64,000 nt of DNA from Flavimobilis rhizosphaerae (GCF_014852685.1 NZ_JACZDF010000008.1:1-64000), one strand, 5' to 3'; shown: positions 1 to 8,976, counted from the stretch's first letter. Notes: generated by a model not told the origin, from the letters alone. Made by a program: numbers and translations.

Positions 1-133
1 AGAGGACCTATCACCGTCGCCGGCGGCAGGTCCGACTGGGGCGGTTGACCCCGATCGAGTTCGAGACCATCCTGACCACTCAGGTCGCACTCGCAGCCTG
101 AACCTGACTGTCACCTGTTCGTGCAGCAGTCCC
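1..133 (+). mobile_element. Right end of an IS3-family insertion sequence (partial)
   Basis: The end of a transposase frame is followed by about 30 non-coding bases ending in CCA near 133, the kind of terminus IS3 elements have. The sequence then changes abruptly into istB-like coding sequence, so this end probably marks where the IS3 element sits against or inside an IS21-type element. The exact boundary is inferred, because the left end lies outside the window. Confidence 0.45.
3..101 (+). CDS. IS3-family transposase, C-terminal tail (cut by window edge)
   Basis: The frame from base 3 reads about 32 residues to a TGA at 99-101. It contains the pattern YHRRRRQ...LGRLTPIEFE, which matches the end of the DDE integrase domain of IS3 OrfB proteins (usually Y(N/H)xxR(R)...LG(Y/R)xxPxxFE). 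Only the extreme C-terminus is visible, so whether the gene is intact cannot be judged. Confidence 0.7.
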   Translation, partial: RTYHRRRRQVRLGRLTPIEFETILTTQVALAA

Positions 134-763
134 ACCGTAGCCCGACGCCTGGCCGGGCGGTTCCGCTTCGCGAACCTGCCCACCGGAGCGACCCTGGCCG
201 ATTTCGACCTCGACCACGCCTCCGGCATCGACCAGAGCCTGCTGACCGAGCTGGGCACCTGCCGCTACATCGACACCGCCACCAACGTGCTCCTCATCGG
301 CCCGCCCGGGGTCGGCAAGACCCACATCGCCACCGGGCTCGGACACGCCGCCGTCCAAGCCGGCTACCGCACCTACTTCACTTCCGCAGCGGACCTCGCG
401 GCCCGCTGCCACCGCGCCGCGATCGAAGGCAAATGGTCGACCATGATGCGCTTCTTCGCCGGCCCCACCCTGCTCATCATCGACGAGCTCGGCTACCTGC
501 CGCTGCCCGCCGAAGCCGCCTCCGCACTGTTCCAAGTCATCAACCAGCGCTACCTGAAGACCTCGATCGTGATCACGACGAACAGGCCCGTCGGGGCCTG
601 GGGCGAGATCCTCGGCGACACCACCGTCGCCGCCGCGATGCTCGACCGACTCCTGCACCGATCCGTCGTCATCACCCTCGACGGAGCGTCCTACCGCCTC
701 CGCGGCCACCACGCCGCAGCCGACGAAATCCGCCGCGCCACCACCGGCACGAACCTGCGCTAA
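122..763 (+). pseudogene. istB: IstB-like ATPase of an IS21-family element, N-terminus missing
   Basis: IstB is the AAA+ helper ATPase of IS21 transposition. The frame shows a Walker A motif GPPGVGKTH near 299-325, a Walker B motif LLIIDELGY near 469-495, and the sensor-like ITTNRPVGAWGEI region typical of IstB. Coding similarity starts only at RRLAGRFRFANLP, close to 140; the roughly 50-60 residue N-terminal DNA-binding part is absent and is replaced by the end of an IS3 element. No istA lies in the window. An internal ATG at 287 could start a 158-aa product, but that would lack the N-terminal domain, so I call it a remnant. Confidence 0.75.
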
Positions 764-778
764 CCTACCCGCGCGACC

Positions 779-819
779 TGAGGAACTTCACCGAGCAACT
801 CTGAGGAAATTCGACGAGC
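779..819 (+). repeat. Two direct repeats at the IS21-type element end
   Basis: TGAGGAACTTCACCGAGC (779-796) and TGAGGAAATTCGACGAGC (802-819) match at 15 of 18 positions with a 23-bp period, just downstream of the istB remnant. IS21 elements carry multiple direct terminal repeats that bind the transposase, so this probably marks the right end of the decayed element. Confidence 0.5.
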
Positions 820-904
820 GCCGTCAGGTCCGGCCGTCATCGTTGACGGTGCCGGCCACGCCCGCCAGGGCAGTAGCGGCCCACTCCGGTGCTGCCGCGT
901 TGAG

Positions 905-1306
905 CTACAGCGCGGCGCCGCACCTGCCGCAGACGCGCGCCGTCTTCGGCACATTCGCCTTGCACGCGTTGCACTGCACCTGGGTAGCCAGCCGCGCACC
1001 GAACAAGACCGCACCGATGCCGCACAGCAGCGCCGGGAACATGAAGAAGGACAAGGCCTCGTCGAGGCTGGAGAAGTAGACGAACACGGCGCCGGCGGCG
1101 AGGCACAGCACGAGCCCGAACAAGGACTGCCCGGAGCGGCTGGTCGTCGGCCCGCTCGCGTGCGGCGGCACCGCGGCGGGGGCAACTGCTGGCGCCCCGG
1201 GCACCGGGCCCGTGGCGTACGAGGTGGCGCCGGCGTAGGGGACCCACTTCTGCCCGTCCCACCGCATGGTTCCATCCGGGCTCAAGATTGGCTGCTCTGC
1301 CGACAT
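905..1306 (-). CDS. Zinc-ribbon membrane protein with N-terminal DUF2510-like motif
   Basis: This 133-residue protein starts with a short motif (ILSPDGTMRWDGQKWVPY) resembling the Trp-rich DUF2510 element of actinobacterial membrane proteins. A Pro/Ala linker follows, then two hydrophobic segments around residues 60-80 and 86-103, then a C-terminal zinc-ribbon with C112, C115, C126 and C129 (CX2C-X10-CX2C). The start has an AAGGAT Shine-Dalgarno sequence. Its role is unknown. It is a cargo or chromosomal gene flanked by decayed insertion sequences. Confidence 0.75.
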   Translation of the reverse strand: MSAEQPILSPDGTMRWDGQKWVPYAGATSYATGPVPGAPAVAPAAVPPHASGPTTSRSGQSLFGLVLCLAAGAVFVYFSSLDEALSFFMFPALLCGIGAVLFGARLATQVQCNACKANVPKTARVCGRCGAAL

Positions 1307-1414
1307 CGCACGATCCTTACGTTTGCTGAGTCTGTACCGATGTATCGGCGCACCCGGGCGCAGGCTTGAGTCGCCACCAGCATGCCGCTACGCCAGAAGA
1401 CGCTCGGCGTGACC

Positions 1415-1645
1415 CTACCGGACTCGCCAGGCGATGACGTCGAAGACACGCAGCGTGGAAATGACCTCCGGCAGCTGCGCCTGGCGCCGCAGCTTCTCCA
1501 AGTGCTTGTGGTTCGGTCGCCCGTCAGGACCGACCTCGCGCATCCACGCATGCAGCGGCTGCCACAGCCGCTCCTTGACGATGCTCAGCTCGGCCATCAC
1601 GACCGAGTCCGCGATCGGCACCAGGTGAGGACGCTTACGAGCCAT
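1415..1645 (-). CDS. Small hypothetical protein, possibly truncated by the IS256-type element
   Basis: The 76-residue frame starting MARKRPHLVP ends at 1415. I do not recognise a family. It contains a charged middle region (VKERLWQPLHAWMREVGPDGRPNHKHLEKLRRQ). The frame stays open back into the left end of the adjacent insertion element (to 1714), so the true N-terminus may have been lost when that element arrived. There is no convincing ribosome site before the 1645 start. Confidence 0.35.
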   Translation of the reverse strand: MARKRPHLVPIADSVVMAELSIVKERLWQPLHAWMREVGPDGRPNHKHLEKLRRQAQLPEVISTLRVFDVIAWRVR

Positions 1646-1690
1646 GAGCTTCGTCGCCGACGTCGCCCCGAACCCGTCGGATGCTAGTGG

Positions 1691-3117
1691 GGTCCCTGAT
1701 AGTGGTGTAGCCACCCCGTGGCCGACCTCGTCACCGACGTAGGCGCGGCCACCGTGTGATCCTTCGAGTCAACCTTCCACAATCCTCGAACGGAGTCGTC
1801 ACGATGACCGCTCCACACATTGTCGACCCTGCCAGCCTGCTTGGTGAAGCCCTCTCGCAGGCGTCCCCGGACCTGATGCGTCAGCTGCTGCAGACCACGA
1901 TCAACGCCCTGCTTTCCGCCGACGCCGACGCCTTCTGCGGCGCCGAGTGGGGCAAGGCCTCCCCGGACCGCACAGCCCAGCGCAACGGCTACCGCCACCG
2001 GGACCTGGACACCCGCGTCGGCACGATCGACGTGGCCGTCCCCAAGCTGCGCAAGGGCACCTACTTCCCAGACTGGCTGCTCGAACGTCGTAAGCGCGCC
2101 GAGACGGCCCTGATCACCGTCGTCGCGGACTGCTACCTCGCCGGGGTCTCCACGCGCCGCATGGACAAGCTCGTCAAGACCCTCGGCATCGACTCCCTGT
2201 CCAAGTCCCAGGTCTCGCGCATGGCCGCCGACCTCGACGAGCACGTCGCACAGTTCCGCCACCGCCGGCTCGACGAGGCAGGACCATTCACGTTCGTGGC
2301 CGCCGACGCTCTGACGATGAAGATCCGTGAAGGTGGACGCGTCATCAACGCCGTGGTCATGGTCGCTACCGGTGTCAACGCCGGCGGGCGCCGGGAGGTC
2401 CTCGGCATGCGCGTGGCGACGGCGGAGACAGGACCGGCCTGGAACCAGTTCTTCGCCGATCTCGTCGCTCGAGGACTCACGGGAGTGCGCCTGGTGACCT
2501 CCGGCGCGCACCAGGGCCTGGTGGAGGCGATCGCGGCGAACCTGCCCGGGACCTCCTGGCAGCGCTGCCGCCCGCACTACGCGGCCAACCTCATGGCCGT
2601 GACGCCCAAGAACTTGTGGCCCGCGGTCAAGGCGATGCTGCACTCGGTCTACGACCAGCCCGACGCCAAGGCGGTCCAGGCGCAGTTCGACCGGCTCCTG
2701 GACTACGTCGAAGACAAACTGCCCGACGTGTTCGCCCACCTCGACGCCGCTCGCGCCGACATCTTGGCCTTCACCGCCTGCCCTGAAGGCCTGTGGGCGC
2801 AGATCTGGTCGAACAACCCGAATGAGCGTCTCAACCGCGAGATCCGACGGCGCACGGACTCGGTGGGGATCTTCCCCAACCGGGAGGCGATCGTCCGGCT
2901 CGTCGGCGCGGTCCTGGCCGAGCAGAGCGACGAGTGGGCTGAAGGGCGCCGTTACCTCGGTCTGGACATCATTGCCCGCAGCCGAATGAACGCCGTCACC
3001 GACACCGACGCAGGGAATGACACCGGGCCCGGGGAGGTGAGCGAGTCCCTGCTCGAGCTCAGCGCCTGACCCAACCAACTCAAAGGATCACCAGCCCGCT
3101 ACACCACTCCCAGGGGC
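1691..3117 (+). mobile_element. IS256-family insertion sequence
   Basis: One transposase gene is bounded by imperfect terminal inverted repeats: 1692-1710 against the complement of 3099-3117 match at 16 of 19 positions (core AGTGGTGTAG). I could not find the 8-9 bp target duplication expected for IS256 insertion: the flanks GATGCTAGTG and TTGACCAA do not match. The copy may therefore sit at a rearranged junction, or the repeats may have drifted. Boundaries are accurate to a few bases. Confidence 0.75.
1804..3069 (+). CDS. IS256-family transposase, probably inactive
   Basis: This 421-residue mutator-type (IS256) DDE transposase starts at MTAPHIVDPA; the codon at 1756 also opens the frame but lies nearer the terminal repeat. 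Family blocks are clear: the AADALTMKIREGGR block with the first Asp, the WQRCRPHYAANLM block, and the SNNPNERLNREIRRRTD block with the catalytic Glu. The second catalytic Asp, normally in (V/L)xSDAHxGL, is replaced by Gly at residue 234 (codon GGC, 2503-2505; the protein reads LVTSGAH). From what is known of the family, loss of this Asp should abolish strand transfer. The rest of the frame is intact and full length. Confidence 0.9.
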   Translation: MTAPHIVDPASLLGEALSQASPDLMRQLLQTTINALLSADADAFCGAEWGKASPDRTAQRNGYRHRDLDTRVGTIDVAVPKLRKGTYFPDWLLERRKRAETALITVVADCYLAGVSTRRMDKLVKTLGIDSLSKSQVSRMAADLDEHVAQFRHRRLDEAGPFTFVAADALTMKIREGGRVINAVVMVATGVNAGGRREVLGMRVATAETGPAWNQFFADLVARGLTGVRLVTSGAHQGLVEAIAANLPGTSWQRCRPHYAANLMAVTPKNLWPAVKAMLHSVYDQPDAKAVQAQFDRLLDYVEDKLPDVFAHLDAARADILAFTACPEGLWAQIWSNNPNERLNREIRRRTDSVGIFPNREAIVRLVGAVLAEQSDEWAEGRRYLGLDIIARSRMNAVTDTDAGNDTGPGEVSESLLELSA

Positions 3118-3179
3118 TTGACCAAGCACCGCGGTGCGATGCTGCGGGGGTCCCCTCGGATAGAGGTGCGCATAGGCGC

Positions 3180-4031
3180 TCAGATCGCGAGCAGCGCCCT
3201 GACTTCTGTCACTGAGCGCCCGTGAGCGAGCAGGGCAACCTGCGCCGAGAGCTCTTCATGCAGCTGTGCCACGGTGGCGCCGTGCGAGATCCAGCGGGGG
3301 CCGAGCGGGGCCGACTGAGCCTCCAGCTCCAGGCCCGGCCTGGGCTCGAACTCGGGCAACTCTGGCAGCCCGCGCTCCTTGCGCGCGGCGGCGCCGACCC
3401 TGCCGACGAGCCAGGCCTCGCCAAAAGCGTGCGGCCGGAGCGAGGCGCGCGAGGACCCCGTGCCTATGTATACCAAGAACATGGTGTCGTGCCGCTGCGC
3501 CGACCATCTCTCCTCGGCGAACGAGAACTCGCAAACCGTGTCGCAGTGCAGGGTGATCTCCGCGCCGTAGTGCTGGAGCGCCTCGACGCAGTCCGCGCTC
3601 ACGAGCCGCTCGGGGATCTCGCGCTCCCGCCGAAGAAGCTCGGCACGGTGCCGCTCGGCCCCGAGCGGCACCCAGGCCTCTGCCAAGGCCCGTCGATCCG
3701 CGGGCTCGCCGGCCGCGAGCCGCGCGTGGAGCCAGGCCGGGTCCATCTGCAGGAAGTAGCGGAAGAACACCGCTACCGGCCCGCGCCAGAGCCTGCGGTC
3801 GGGGACGAGGAGCTGGACGCCGTGGTCGACCGACCAGACGGCGGCGACCACCCCGTCGACCACGGCTATCCACGACCACCCCTTCGCCCGAATCCCCGGA
3901 GGATGATCGTTGAGCGCCTTGCTGAGCAGTGTGCCGAGGGGCACGGTCGCTGTGGCGGCGTGCGACTCCATGTCGTCGCCCATCGCGACGCTGTCCCTGT
4001 CGAGGTTCAGCTGCACGGCTCGCCAGCTCAT
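3180..4031 (-). CDS. Hypothetical protein, 283 aa
   Basis: The start at 4031 gives MSWRAVQLNLD; an earlier in-frame ATG at 4100 would add 23 unlikely residues. I do not recognise a family. The protein is soluble-looking, with no signal peptide or membrane segment, mixed alpha/beta composition, Trp-rich around residues 50-80, and many charged residues in the C-terminal third. Good codon-position GC bias supports coding. It has no operon partner: an IS256-type element lies downstream and a decayed reductase-like gene upstream. Confidence 0.6.
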   Translation of the reverse strand: MSWRAVQLNLDRDSVAMGDDMESHAATATVPLGTLLSKALNDHPPGIRAKGWSWIAVVDGVVAAVWSVDHGVQLLVPDRRLWRGPVAVFFRYFLQMDPAWLHARLAAGEPADRRALAEAWVPLGAERHRAELLRREREIPERLVSADCVEALQHYGAEITLHCDTVCEFSFAEERWSAQRHDTMFLVYIGTGSSRASLRPHAFGEAWLVGRVGAAARKERGLPELPEFEPRPGLELEAQSAPLGPRWISHGATVAQLHEELSAQVALLAHGRSVTEVRALLAI

Positions 4032-4188
4032 GGCGCGCTCTGCTCGACGATGTTGATCGAGACGTCGAGAGCAGTCATGCCCTCTATCCTGCCAGCTCAT
4101 CGTCGTCGTTGTCGGGCGCTCGAATCACGCGCAAGGGCCCCACCCTGCCGGGAGGGCAGCATCACCGCGGCCACACTGGGCCGCACCC

Positions 4189-4447
4189 ATGCCGCACGCG
4201 ACTTTCGCCGACGGCGTCGGGGCGATCGTCGTGGGCGCCTCGACGGCTGAGTGGATGCGGCGCCGGGACGAGCCCTGGCCGTACACACAGCCGGCCGGGG
4301 TGCTTCACTCACCGCGACCTGCCGGTCCCCGCGGGCGAGGACGGCCATCCGCTCTTCACGTGCTGGCTCGACGTCGAGCCCGTCGACGTCGCCCGCAACC
4401 GTGCCTTCATGTGCGGGCGCTACCGGGTGCGGCGCCCGTCCGCGTGA
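4189..4447 (+). pseudogene. Frameshifted dihydrofolate-reductase/RibD-C-like remnant
   Basis: The frame from 4189 reads DGVGAIVVGASTAEWM...DEPWPYTQP, which matches the (G)VGALVMG(A/S)xTYEW...WPYxQP block of the DHFR-like RibD_C superfamily. Close to 4300 the homology jumps to the +1 frame as CFTHRDLPVPAGEDG, the block that normally follows directly. A single-base indel therefore breaks the gene. The first ~40 residues and the C-terminal half, including the nucleotide-binding GGG region, are missing. It is not expected to make a working enzyme. Confidence 0.6.
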
Positions 4448-4474
4448 CCCCCGTGCGGCGCTGACGTGCTGGCG

Positions 4475-5413
4475 TCAGTCTCTCTCGAACCAGCGCAACG
4501 TCGCGTCCCTGTACCAGCGCTGGTGCGTGCGCAGCCACGGTGAGGACTCGACTTCGTCGAGGTCGGCAACGCCGAGGAAGTAGCCGAGGTGCAGCGCGAT
4601 GACGCCGTCGACATGTGCCGCGGGAACGTCGCGCGTCGCAGGATGCGCAGCGAGGAGCGCTCGGACGTCCACGCCGTCGGCGGCGGGCGCGATCATCGCG
4701 ACGACCGCCATGAACCAGGGCGGCGCGAGCAGCCCCGCGCTCCAGTCGACGAGCCTCACGCTGCCGTCTGCCCCGAGCAGAAGGTTGTCGTCGCGGACGT
4801 CGTCGTGGCTCAACGTCGTCGCGGGAGCCTCCAGCAGGACCCGACGCGCCAGCTCGCGGATCTCGGCGGTGCGCGCCGCGCCGAGGCGCGACTCTAGAAG
4901 ACCTAGCTGGTCGACGAAGGTGCCAAACTCGCCAACCCACGAAGGCGCATCGATGCCAGGTGGGGGAGGTGTGAGCGACGCGCCGAGCCCTACGAGGGTG
5001 TCGAGCACGCGTGCGGCATCCTTCTGTGTCCAGGGCCGCGGCGGATGGGTTGCCGCGACCGCTTCGTAGGCCGCGAGGAACCAGCCATCGGCGTCGAGCG
5101 TCCACAGCAGGGGGACCGTCGCGGGGTGCGACGGCAAGGCCGCGACAGTCGCCGCCTCGCGACGATAGGCCTGCGCCAGCCACGCCTCCTGGGTGGGACC
5201 TGCGCCCTTGAGGAAGACGGCCCGCCCGTCGTCGAGCGTCAGAACGCTTGCGAGGCCCGGGGTGAAACCAGCGATCGCGCTCGAGCCCGCGACGACCCGG
5301 GCGTTGAGTCGACGTTCCACGGCGTCACGTGCAGCGGCGGAAACGTCCTGCCAGTGCGGACGACGCGACGTGCGGTAGGTCGGCGTGCCCGCTGTGGTAC
5401 CGGGTCCAGTCAT
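4475..5413 (-). CDS. Aminoglycoside-phosphotransferase-fold kinase (APH/choline kinase family)
   Basis: This 312-residue protein has the eukaryotic-like kinase fold. The catalytic loop HDDVRDDN (about residues 203-210) carries the catalytic Asp and metal-binding Asn, followed by a metal-binding DW at about 223. The N-lobe has AVFLKGAG with the ATP-anchoring Lys. Such proteins phosphorylate aminoglycosides, other small alcohols or unknown metabolites; the substrate cannot be read from sequence. I chose the start at MTGPGTTAG because a GATGCT hexamer lies 7 nt upstream; an alternative start at 5440 would overlap metH. It lies head-to-tail behind metH. Confidence 0.8.
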   Translation of the reverse strand: MTGPGTTAGTPTYRTSRRPHWQDVSAAARDAVERRLNARVVAGSSAIAGFTPGLASVLTLDDGRAVFLKGAGPTQEAWLAQAYRREAATVAALPSHPATVPLLWTLDADGWFLAAYEAVAATHPPRPWTQKDAARVLDTLVGLGASLTPPPPGIDAPSWVGEFGTFVDQLGLLESRLGAARTAEIRELARRVLLEAPATTLSHDDVRDDNLLLGADGSVRLVDWSAGLLAPPWFMAVVAMIAPAADGVDVRALLAAHPATRDVPAAHVDGVIALHLGYFLGVADLDEVESSPWLRTHQRWYRDATLRWFERD

Positions 5414-5436
5414 GCGGGGAAGCATCGCACGAGCGG

Positions 5437-8400
5437 TCACACCGAGAAGTACTTCGCCTCCGGGTGGTGGAACACGAACGCGTCGGTCGACTGCTCGGGG
5501 TGGAGCTGGAGCTCGTCGGAGAGCTCGACGCCGACGCGCTCGGGGCGCAGCAGCTCGACGACCTTGCGACGGTCCTCCATGTCAGGGCACGCGGGATAGC
5601 CGAGCGAGAAGCGTGCACCGCGGTACTCGAGGTCGAACATGCCGGCGACATCCGCCGGGTCCTCCGCCGCGAAGCCCAGCTCCTCACGCACGCGTGAGTG
5701 CCAGAACTCCGCGAGCGCCTCCGTCATCTGCACGGACAACCCGTGAAGTTCCATGTACTCGCGGTACTTGTTCGCCGCGAAGAGCTCCGCCGTGGCGTCG
5801 TTGACGCGCGCCCCGATCGTCACGAGCTGCACCCCGAGCACGTCGATCTCACCGGACTCGCGCGACCGCACGAAGTCCGCGAGGCACAGGTGACGATCGC
5901 GACGCTGACGGGGGAACGTGAAGCGCAGCCGCTCAGTGCCGGGCTCGCCGCCCGAGCCTCCGTCGGGCCCCTCGTGGTGGAGCACGACGACGTCGTTGCC
6001 CTCGGCGACGACGGGGAAGTAGCCGTAGACAATGGTCGGCTCGAAGAGCTCCTCGGCGACGATCCGGTCGAGCCAGCCGCGCAGCCGCGGCCGCCCCTCG
6101 GTCTCGACGAGCTCGTCATAGCCGGGGCCGTCGCCGCGCGTCGGCTTGAGGCCCCACTGGCCCATGAACGTCGCACGCTCGTCGAGGAACCCCGCGTAGT
6201 CGGCGAGGCGCACACCCTTGACGATGCGCGTACCCCAGAACGGCGGCGTCGGCACCGGGTTGTCCGCGGCGACGTCGGAACGCGCGGGCATGTCCTCCGG
6301 CTCGGTGAACGTCGGCGTGACGACCGTGTGCCGGCGCTTCTTGAGCGCGGGCAGCCCGACGGCGTCGCGTGCCTCGCCGCGCGCAATGCGCACGAGCGGC
6401 TCCATGAGCCGCAGGCCCTCGAACGCGTCCTTCGCGTAGCGGACCTCGCCCTCGTAGAGGTCAGCGAGGTCGTCCTCGACGAAGACACGCGTGAGCGCCG
6501 CACCGCCGAGGATCACCGGGTACTTGCTCGCAAGCCCGCGTGAGTTGAGCTCGAGGAGGTTCTCCTTCATGACGAGCGTCGACTTCACGAGCAGCCCCGA
6601 CATGCCGATGACGTCCGCGCCGTGCTCCTCGGCGGCCTCGATCATCGCGCCGATCGTCTGCTTGATGCCGATGTTGACGACCGTGTAGCCGTTGTTCGTG
6701 AGGATGATGTCGACGAGGTTCTTGCCGATGTCGTGGACGTCGCCCCGCACGGTCGCGAGGACGATCGTGCCCTTGGAGCCCGTTCCTTCGACCTTCTCCA
6801 TGTGCGGCTCGAGGTACGCGACGGCCTGCTTCATCGTCTCGGCAGACTGCAGGACGAACGGCAGCTGCATCTCGCCGCGGCCGAAGAGCTCGCCGACGAC
6901 CTTCATGCCCTCGAGCAGGTGGTCGTTGACGATGTCGAGGGCCTTGACGCCCGCGCCGAGTGCCTCGTCGAGGTCGTCGGTCATGCCCTTGGCCTCGCCG
7001 TCGACGATGCGCCGCGCGAGGCGCTCACCGAGCGGCAGCGCGGCGAGCTCGGCAGCCCGCTGGTCCTTGAGGGACGCTGAGTCGACGCCCGCGAAGAGGT
7101 CGAGCAGATGCGCGAGCGGGTCGTGGACGAGGTTGCCCTCGTCGTCGTAGCGGCGGCGGTCCCATACGAGGTCGAGCGCGGCCTCGCGCTGCTCGTCGGG
7201 GATCTTCGCGAGCGGCAGGATCTTTGCGGCGTGGACGATCGCCGAGTCGAGCCCGGCCTTGACGGCCTCGTGGAGGAAGACGGAGTTGAGGACGGTCCGT
7301 GCGGCCGGGTTGAGACCGAAGGAGACGTTGGACACGCCGAGCGTCGTGTGGACGCCCGGGTAGCGCTTCTTGAGCTCGCGGATGGCCTCGATCGTCTCGA
7401 TCGCGTCGCGCCGCGTCTCCTCCTGACCTGTCGCGATGGGGAACGTCAGGGCGTCGACGATGATGTCCTCCACCGCCATGCCCCACGTCCCGACGAGATC
7501 GTCGATGAGCCGGCTCGCGATCGCGACCTTGTGGTCGGCGGTGCGTGCCTGCCCCTCCTCGTCGATCGTCAGCGCGACGACGGCCGCGCCGTGCTCGCGC
7601 ACGAGCGGCATGATCCGCTGGTAACGGGAGCCGGGACCGTCTCCGTCCTCGAAGTTCACGGAGTTGACGACGGCACGACCGCCGACGAGCTCGAGGCCCG
7701 CGCGCAGCACGTCGGGCTCGGTGGAGTCGAGGACCAGGGGAAGGGTCGAGGCGCTCGCGAGGCGCGAGACAACCTCGCGCACATCGGCGACACCGTCGCG
7801 TCCCACGTAGTCGACGCACACGTCGAGCAGGTGCGCGCCGTCCCGCGTCTGGTCGCGCGCGATGCGCACGCACTCGTCCCACGCGCCCGCGAGCATCGCC
7901 TCGCGGAACGCCTTGGACCCGTTGGCGTTCGTGCGCTCGCCGATCGCGAGGAAGCTCGCGTCCTGGTCGAAGTCGACGTGCGTGTAGAGGCTCGCGACGC
8001 CCTGCTCGACGACGGGCGTGCGCGGCGCGAGCGGCGCCCCGCCGACGGCCTCGACGACCGCGCGCAGGTGCTCGGGCGTCGTTCCGCAGCAGCCGCCGAC
8101 GAGTGCGAGCCCGAACTCCCCGACGAACTGCTTGTGGGCCGCGGCGAGCTCCGCGGGCGTGAGCGGGTAGACGGCGCCGTGCGCGCCGATCTCCGGCAGG
8201 CCCGCGTTCGGCATGCACGACACGGGCACGGGGGAGTGCTTGGCGAGGTGGCGCAGGTGCTCGCTCATCTCGGCAGGACCCGTCGCACAGTTGAGGCCGA
8301 TCGCGTCGACGCCGAGGACGCGCAGCGTCGTGAGGGCGGCGCCGATCTCGGAGCCCATGAGCATCGTGCCCGTCGTCTCGACGGTGACCTGGGCGATGAT

Positions 8401-8970
8401 CGGCACGTGCTGGCCGAGCCGCTCCATGGCCTCGTGGGAGCCGTTGACGGCGGCTTTGGTCTGGAGGAGGTCCTGGCTCGTCTCGATGAGGATCGCGTCC
8501 GCACCCCCGCGCACGAGGCCCTCGGCCTGGAGCGAGAACGTGTCCTTGAGGTGTGCGTACGTCGTGTGGCCGAGGCTCGGCAGCTTGGTGCCGGGGCCCA
8601 TCGAACCGAGCACCCACCGCTCGCGGCCGTCGGCCGCCGTGTGCTTGTCCGCGCTGCGGCGTGCGATCGCGGCTCCGGCCTCGGCGAGTTCGGTGATGCG
8701 GTCGTCGATCCCGTAGTCGGAGAGGTTCGACCAGTTGGCGCCGAACGTGTTCGTCTCGACGCAGTCGACGCCGACCTCGAAGTAGCGGTCGTGCACGGAC
8801 TCGACGACGTCGGGCCGCGTGACGTTGAGGATCTCGTTGCAGCCCTCGAGGTTCTCGAAGTCGTCGAGCGTGAGATCCGCTTCCTGAAGCATCGTGCCCA
8901 TCGCGCCGTCGGCGACGACGACCCTCGTGGCGAGTGCGTTCTTGAACGATGCGGCGCGGGCTGTGAGCAT
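5437..8970 (-). CDS. metH: Cobalamin-dependent methionine synthase MetH
   Basis: This 1177-residue enzyme transfers a methyl group from 5-methyltetrahydrofolate to homocysteine through methylcobalamin. All four modules are visible: the homocysteine-binding barrel (about 1-320) with GGCCGTTP carrying the zinc-binding Cys pair; the folate-binding barrel (about 340-610) opening with IGERTNANGSKAFREAML; the B12 cap and Rossmann domain with DVHDIGKN, whose His746 is the lower cobalt ligand; and the C-terminal reactivation domain (about 940-1177) for SAM-dependent repair. Length is close to that of the E. coli enzyme (1227). The gene appears monocistronic and leaderless, with TAGACT 6 nt before ATG. 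No cobalamin riboswitch fits in the ~125-bp upstream gap. Confidence 0.97.
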   Translation of the reverse strand: MLTARAASFKNALATRVVVADGAMGTMLQEADLTLDDFENLEGCNEILNVTRPDVVESVHDRYFEVGVDCVETNTFGANWSNLSDYGIDDRITELAEAGAAIARRSADKHTAADGRERWVLGSMGPGTKLPSLGHTTYAHLKDTFSLQAEGLVRGGADAILIETSQDLLQTKAAVNGSHEAMERLGQHVPIIAQVTVETTGTMLMGSEIGAALTTLRVLGVDAIGLNCATGPAEMSEHLRHLAKHSPVPVSCMPNAGLPEIGAHGAVYPLTPAELAAAHKQFVGEFGLALVGGCCGTTPEHLRAVVEAVGGAPLAPRTPVVEQGVASLYTHVDFDQDASFLAIGERTNANGSKAFREAMLAGAWDECVRIARDQTRDGAHLLDVCVDYVGRDGVADVREVVSRLASASTLPLVLDSTEPDVLRAGLELVGGRAVVNSVNFEDGDGPGSRYQRIMPLVREHGAAVVALTIDEEGQARTADHKVAIASRLIDDLVGTWGMAVEDIIVDALTFPIATGQEETRRDAIETIEAIRELKKRYPGVHTTLGVSNVSFGLNPAARTVLNSVFLHEAVKAGLDSAIVHAAKILPLAKIPDEQREAALDLVWDRRRYDDEGNLVHDPLAHLLDLFAGVDSASLKDQRAAELAALPLGERLARRIVDGEAKGMTDDLDEALGAGVKALDIVNDHLLEGMKVVGELFGRGEMQLPFVLQSAETMKQAVAYLEPHMEKVEGTGSKGTIVLATVRGDVHDIGKNLVDIILTNNGYTVVNIGIKQTIGAMIEAAEEHGADVIGMSGLLVKSTLVMKENLLELNSRGLASKYPVILGGAALTRVFVEDDLADLYEGEVRYAKDAFEGLRLMEPLVRIARGEARDAVGLPALKKRRHTVVTPTFTEPEDMPARSDVAADNPVPTPPFWGTRIVKGVRLADYAGFLDERATFMGQWGLKPTRGDGPGYDELVETEGRPRLRGWLDRIVAEELFEPTIVYGYFPVVAEGNDVVVLHHEGPDGGSGGEPGTERLRFTFPRQRRDRHLCLADFVRSRESGEIDVLGVQLVTIGARVNDATAELFAANKYREYMELHGLSVQMTEALAEFWHSRVREELGFAAEDPADVAGMFDLEYRGARFSLGYPACPDMEDRRKVVELLRPERVGVELSDELQLHPEQSTDAFVFHHPEAKYFSV

Positions 8971-8976
8971 GGCCCG

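Noticed and set aside
1684..3078. A 464-residue frame antisense to the IS256-type transposase
   Set aside because: It spans the element almost end to end but has no motifs; the plus-strand frame matches the transposase family throughout.
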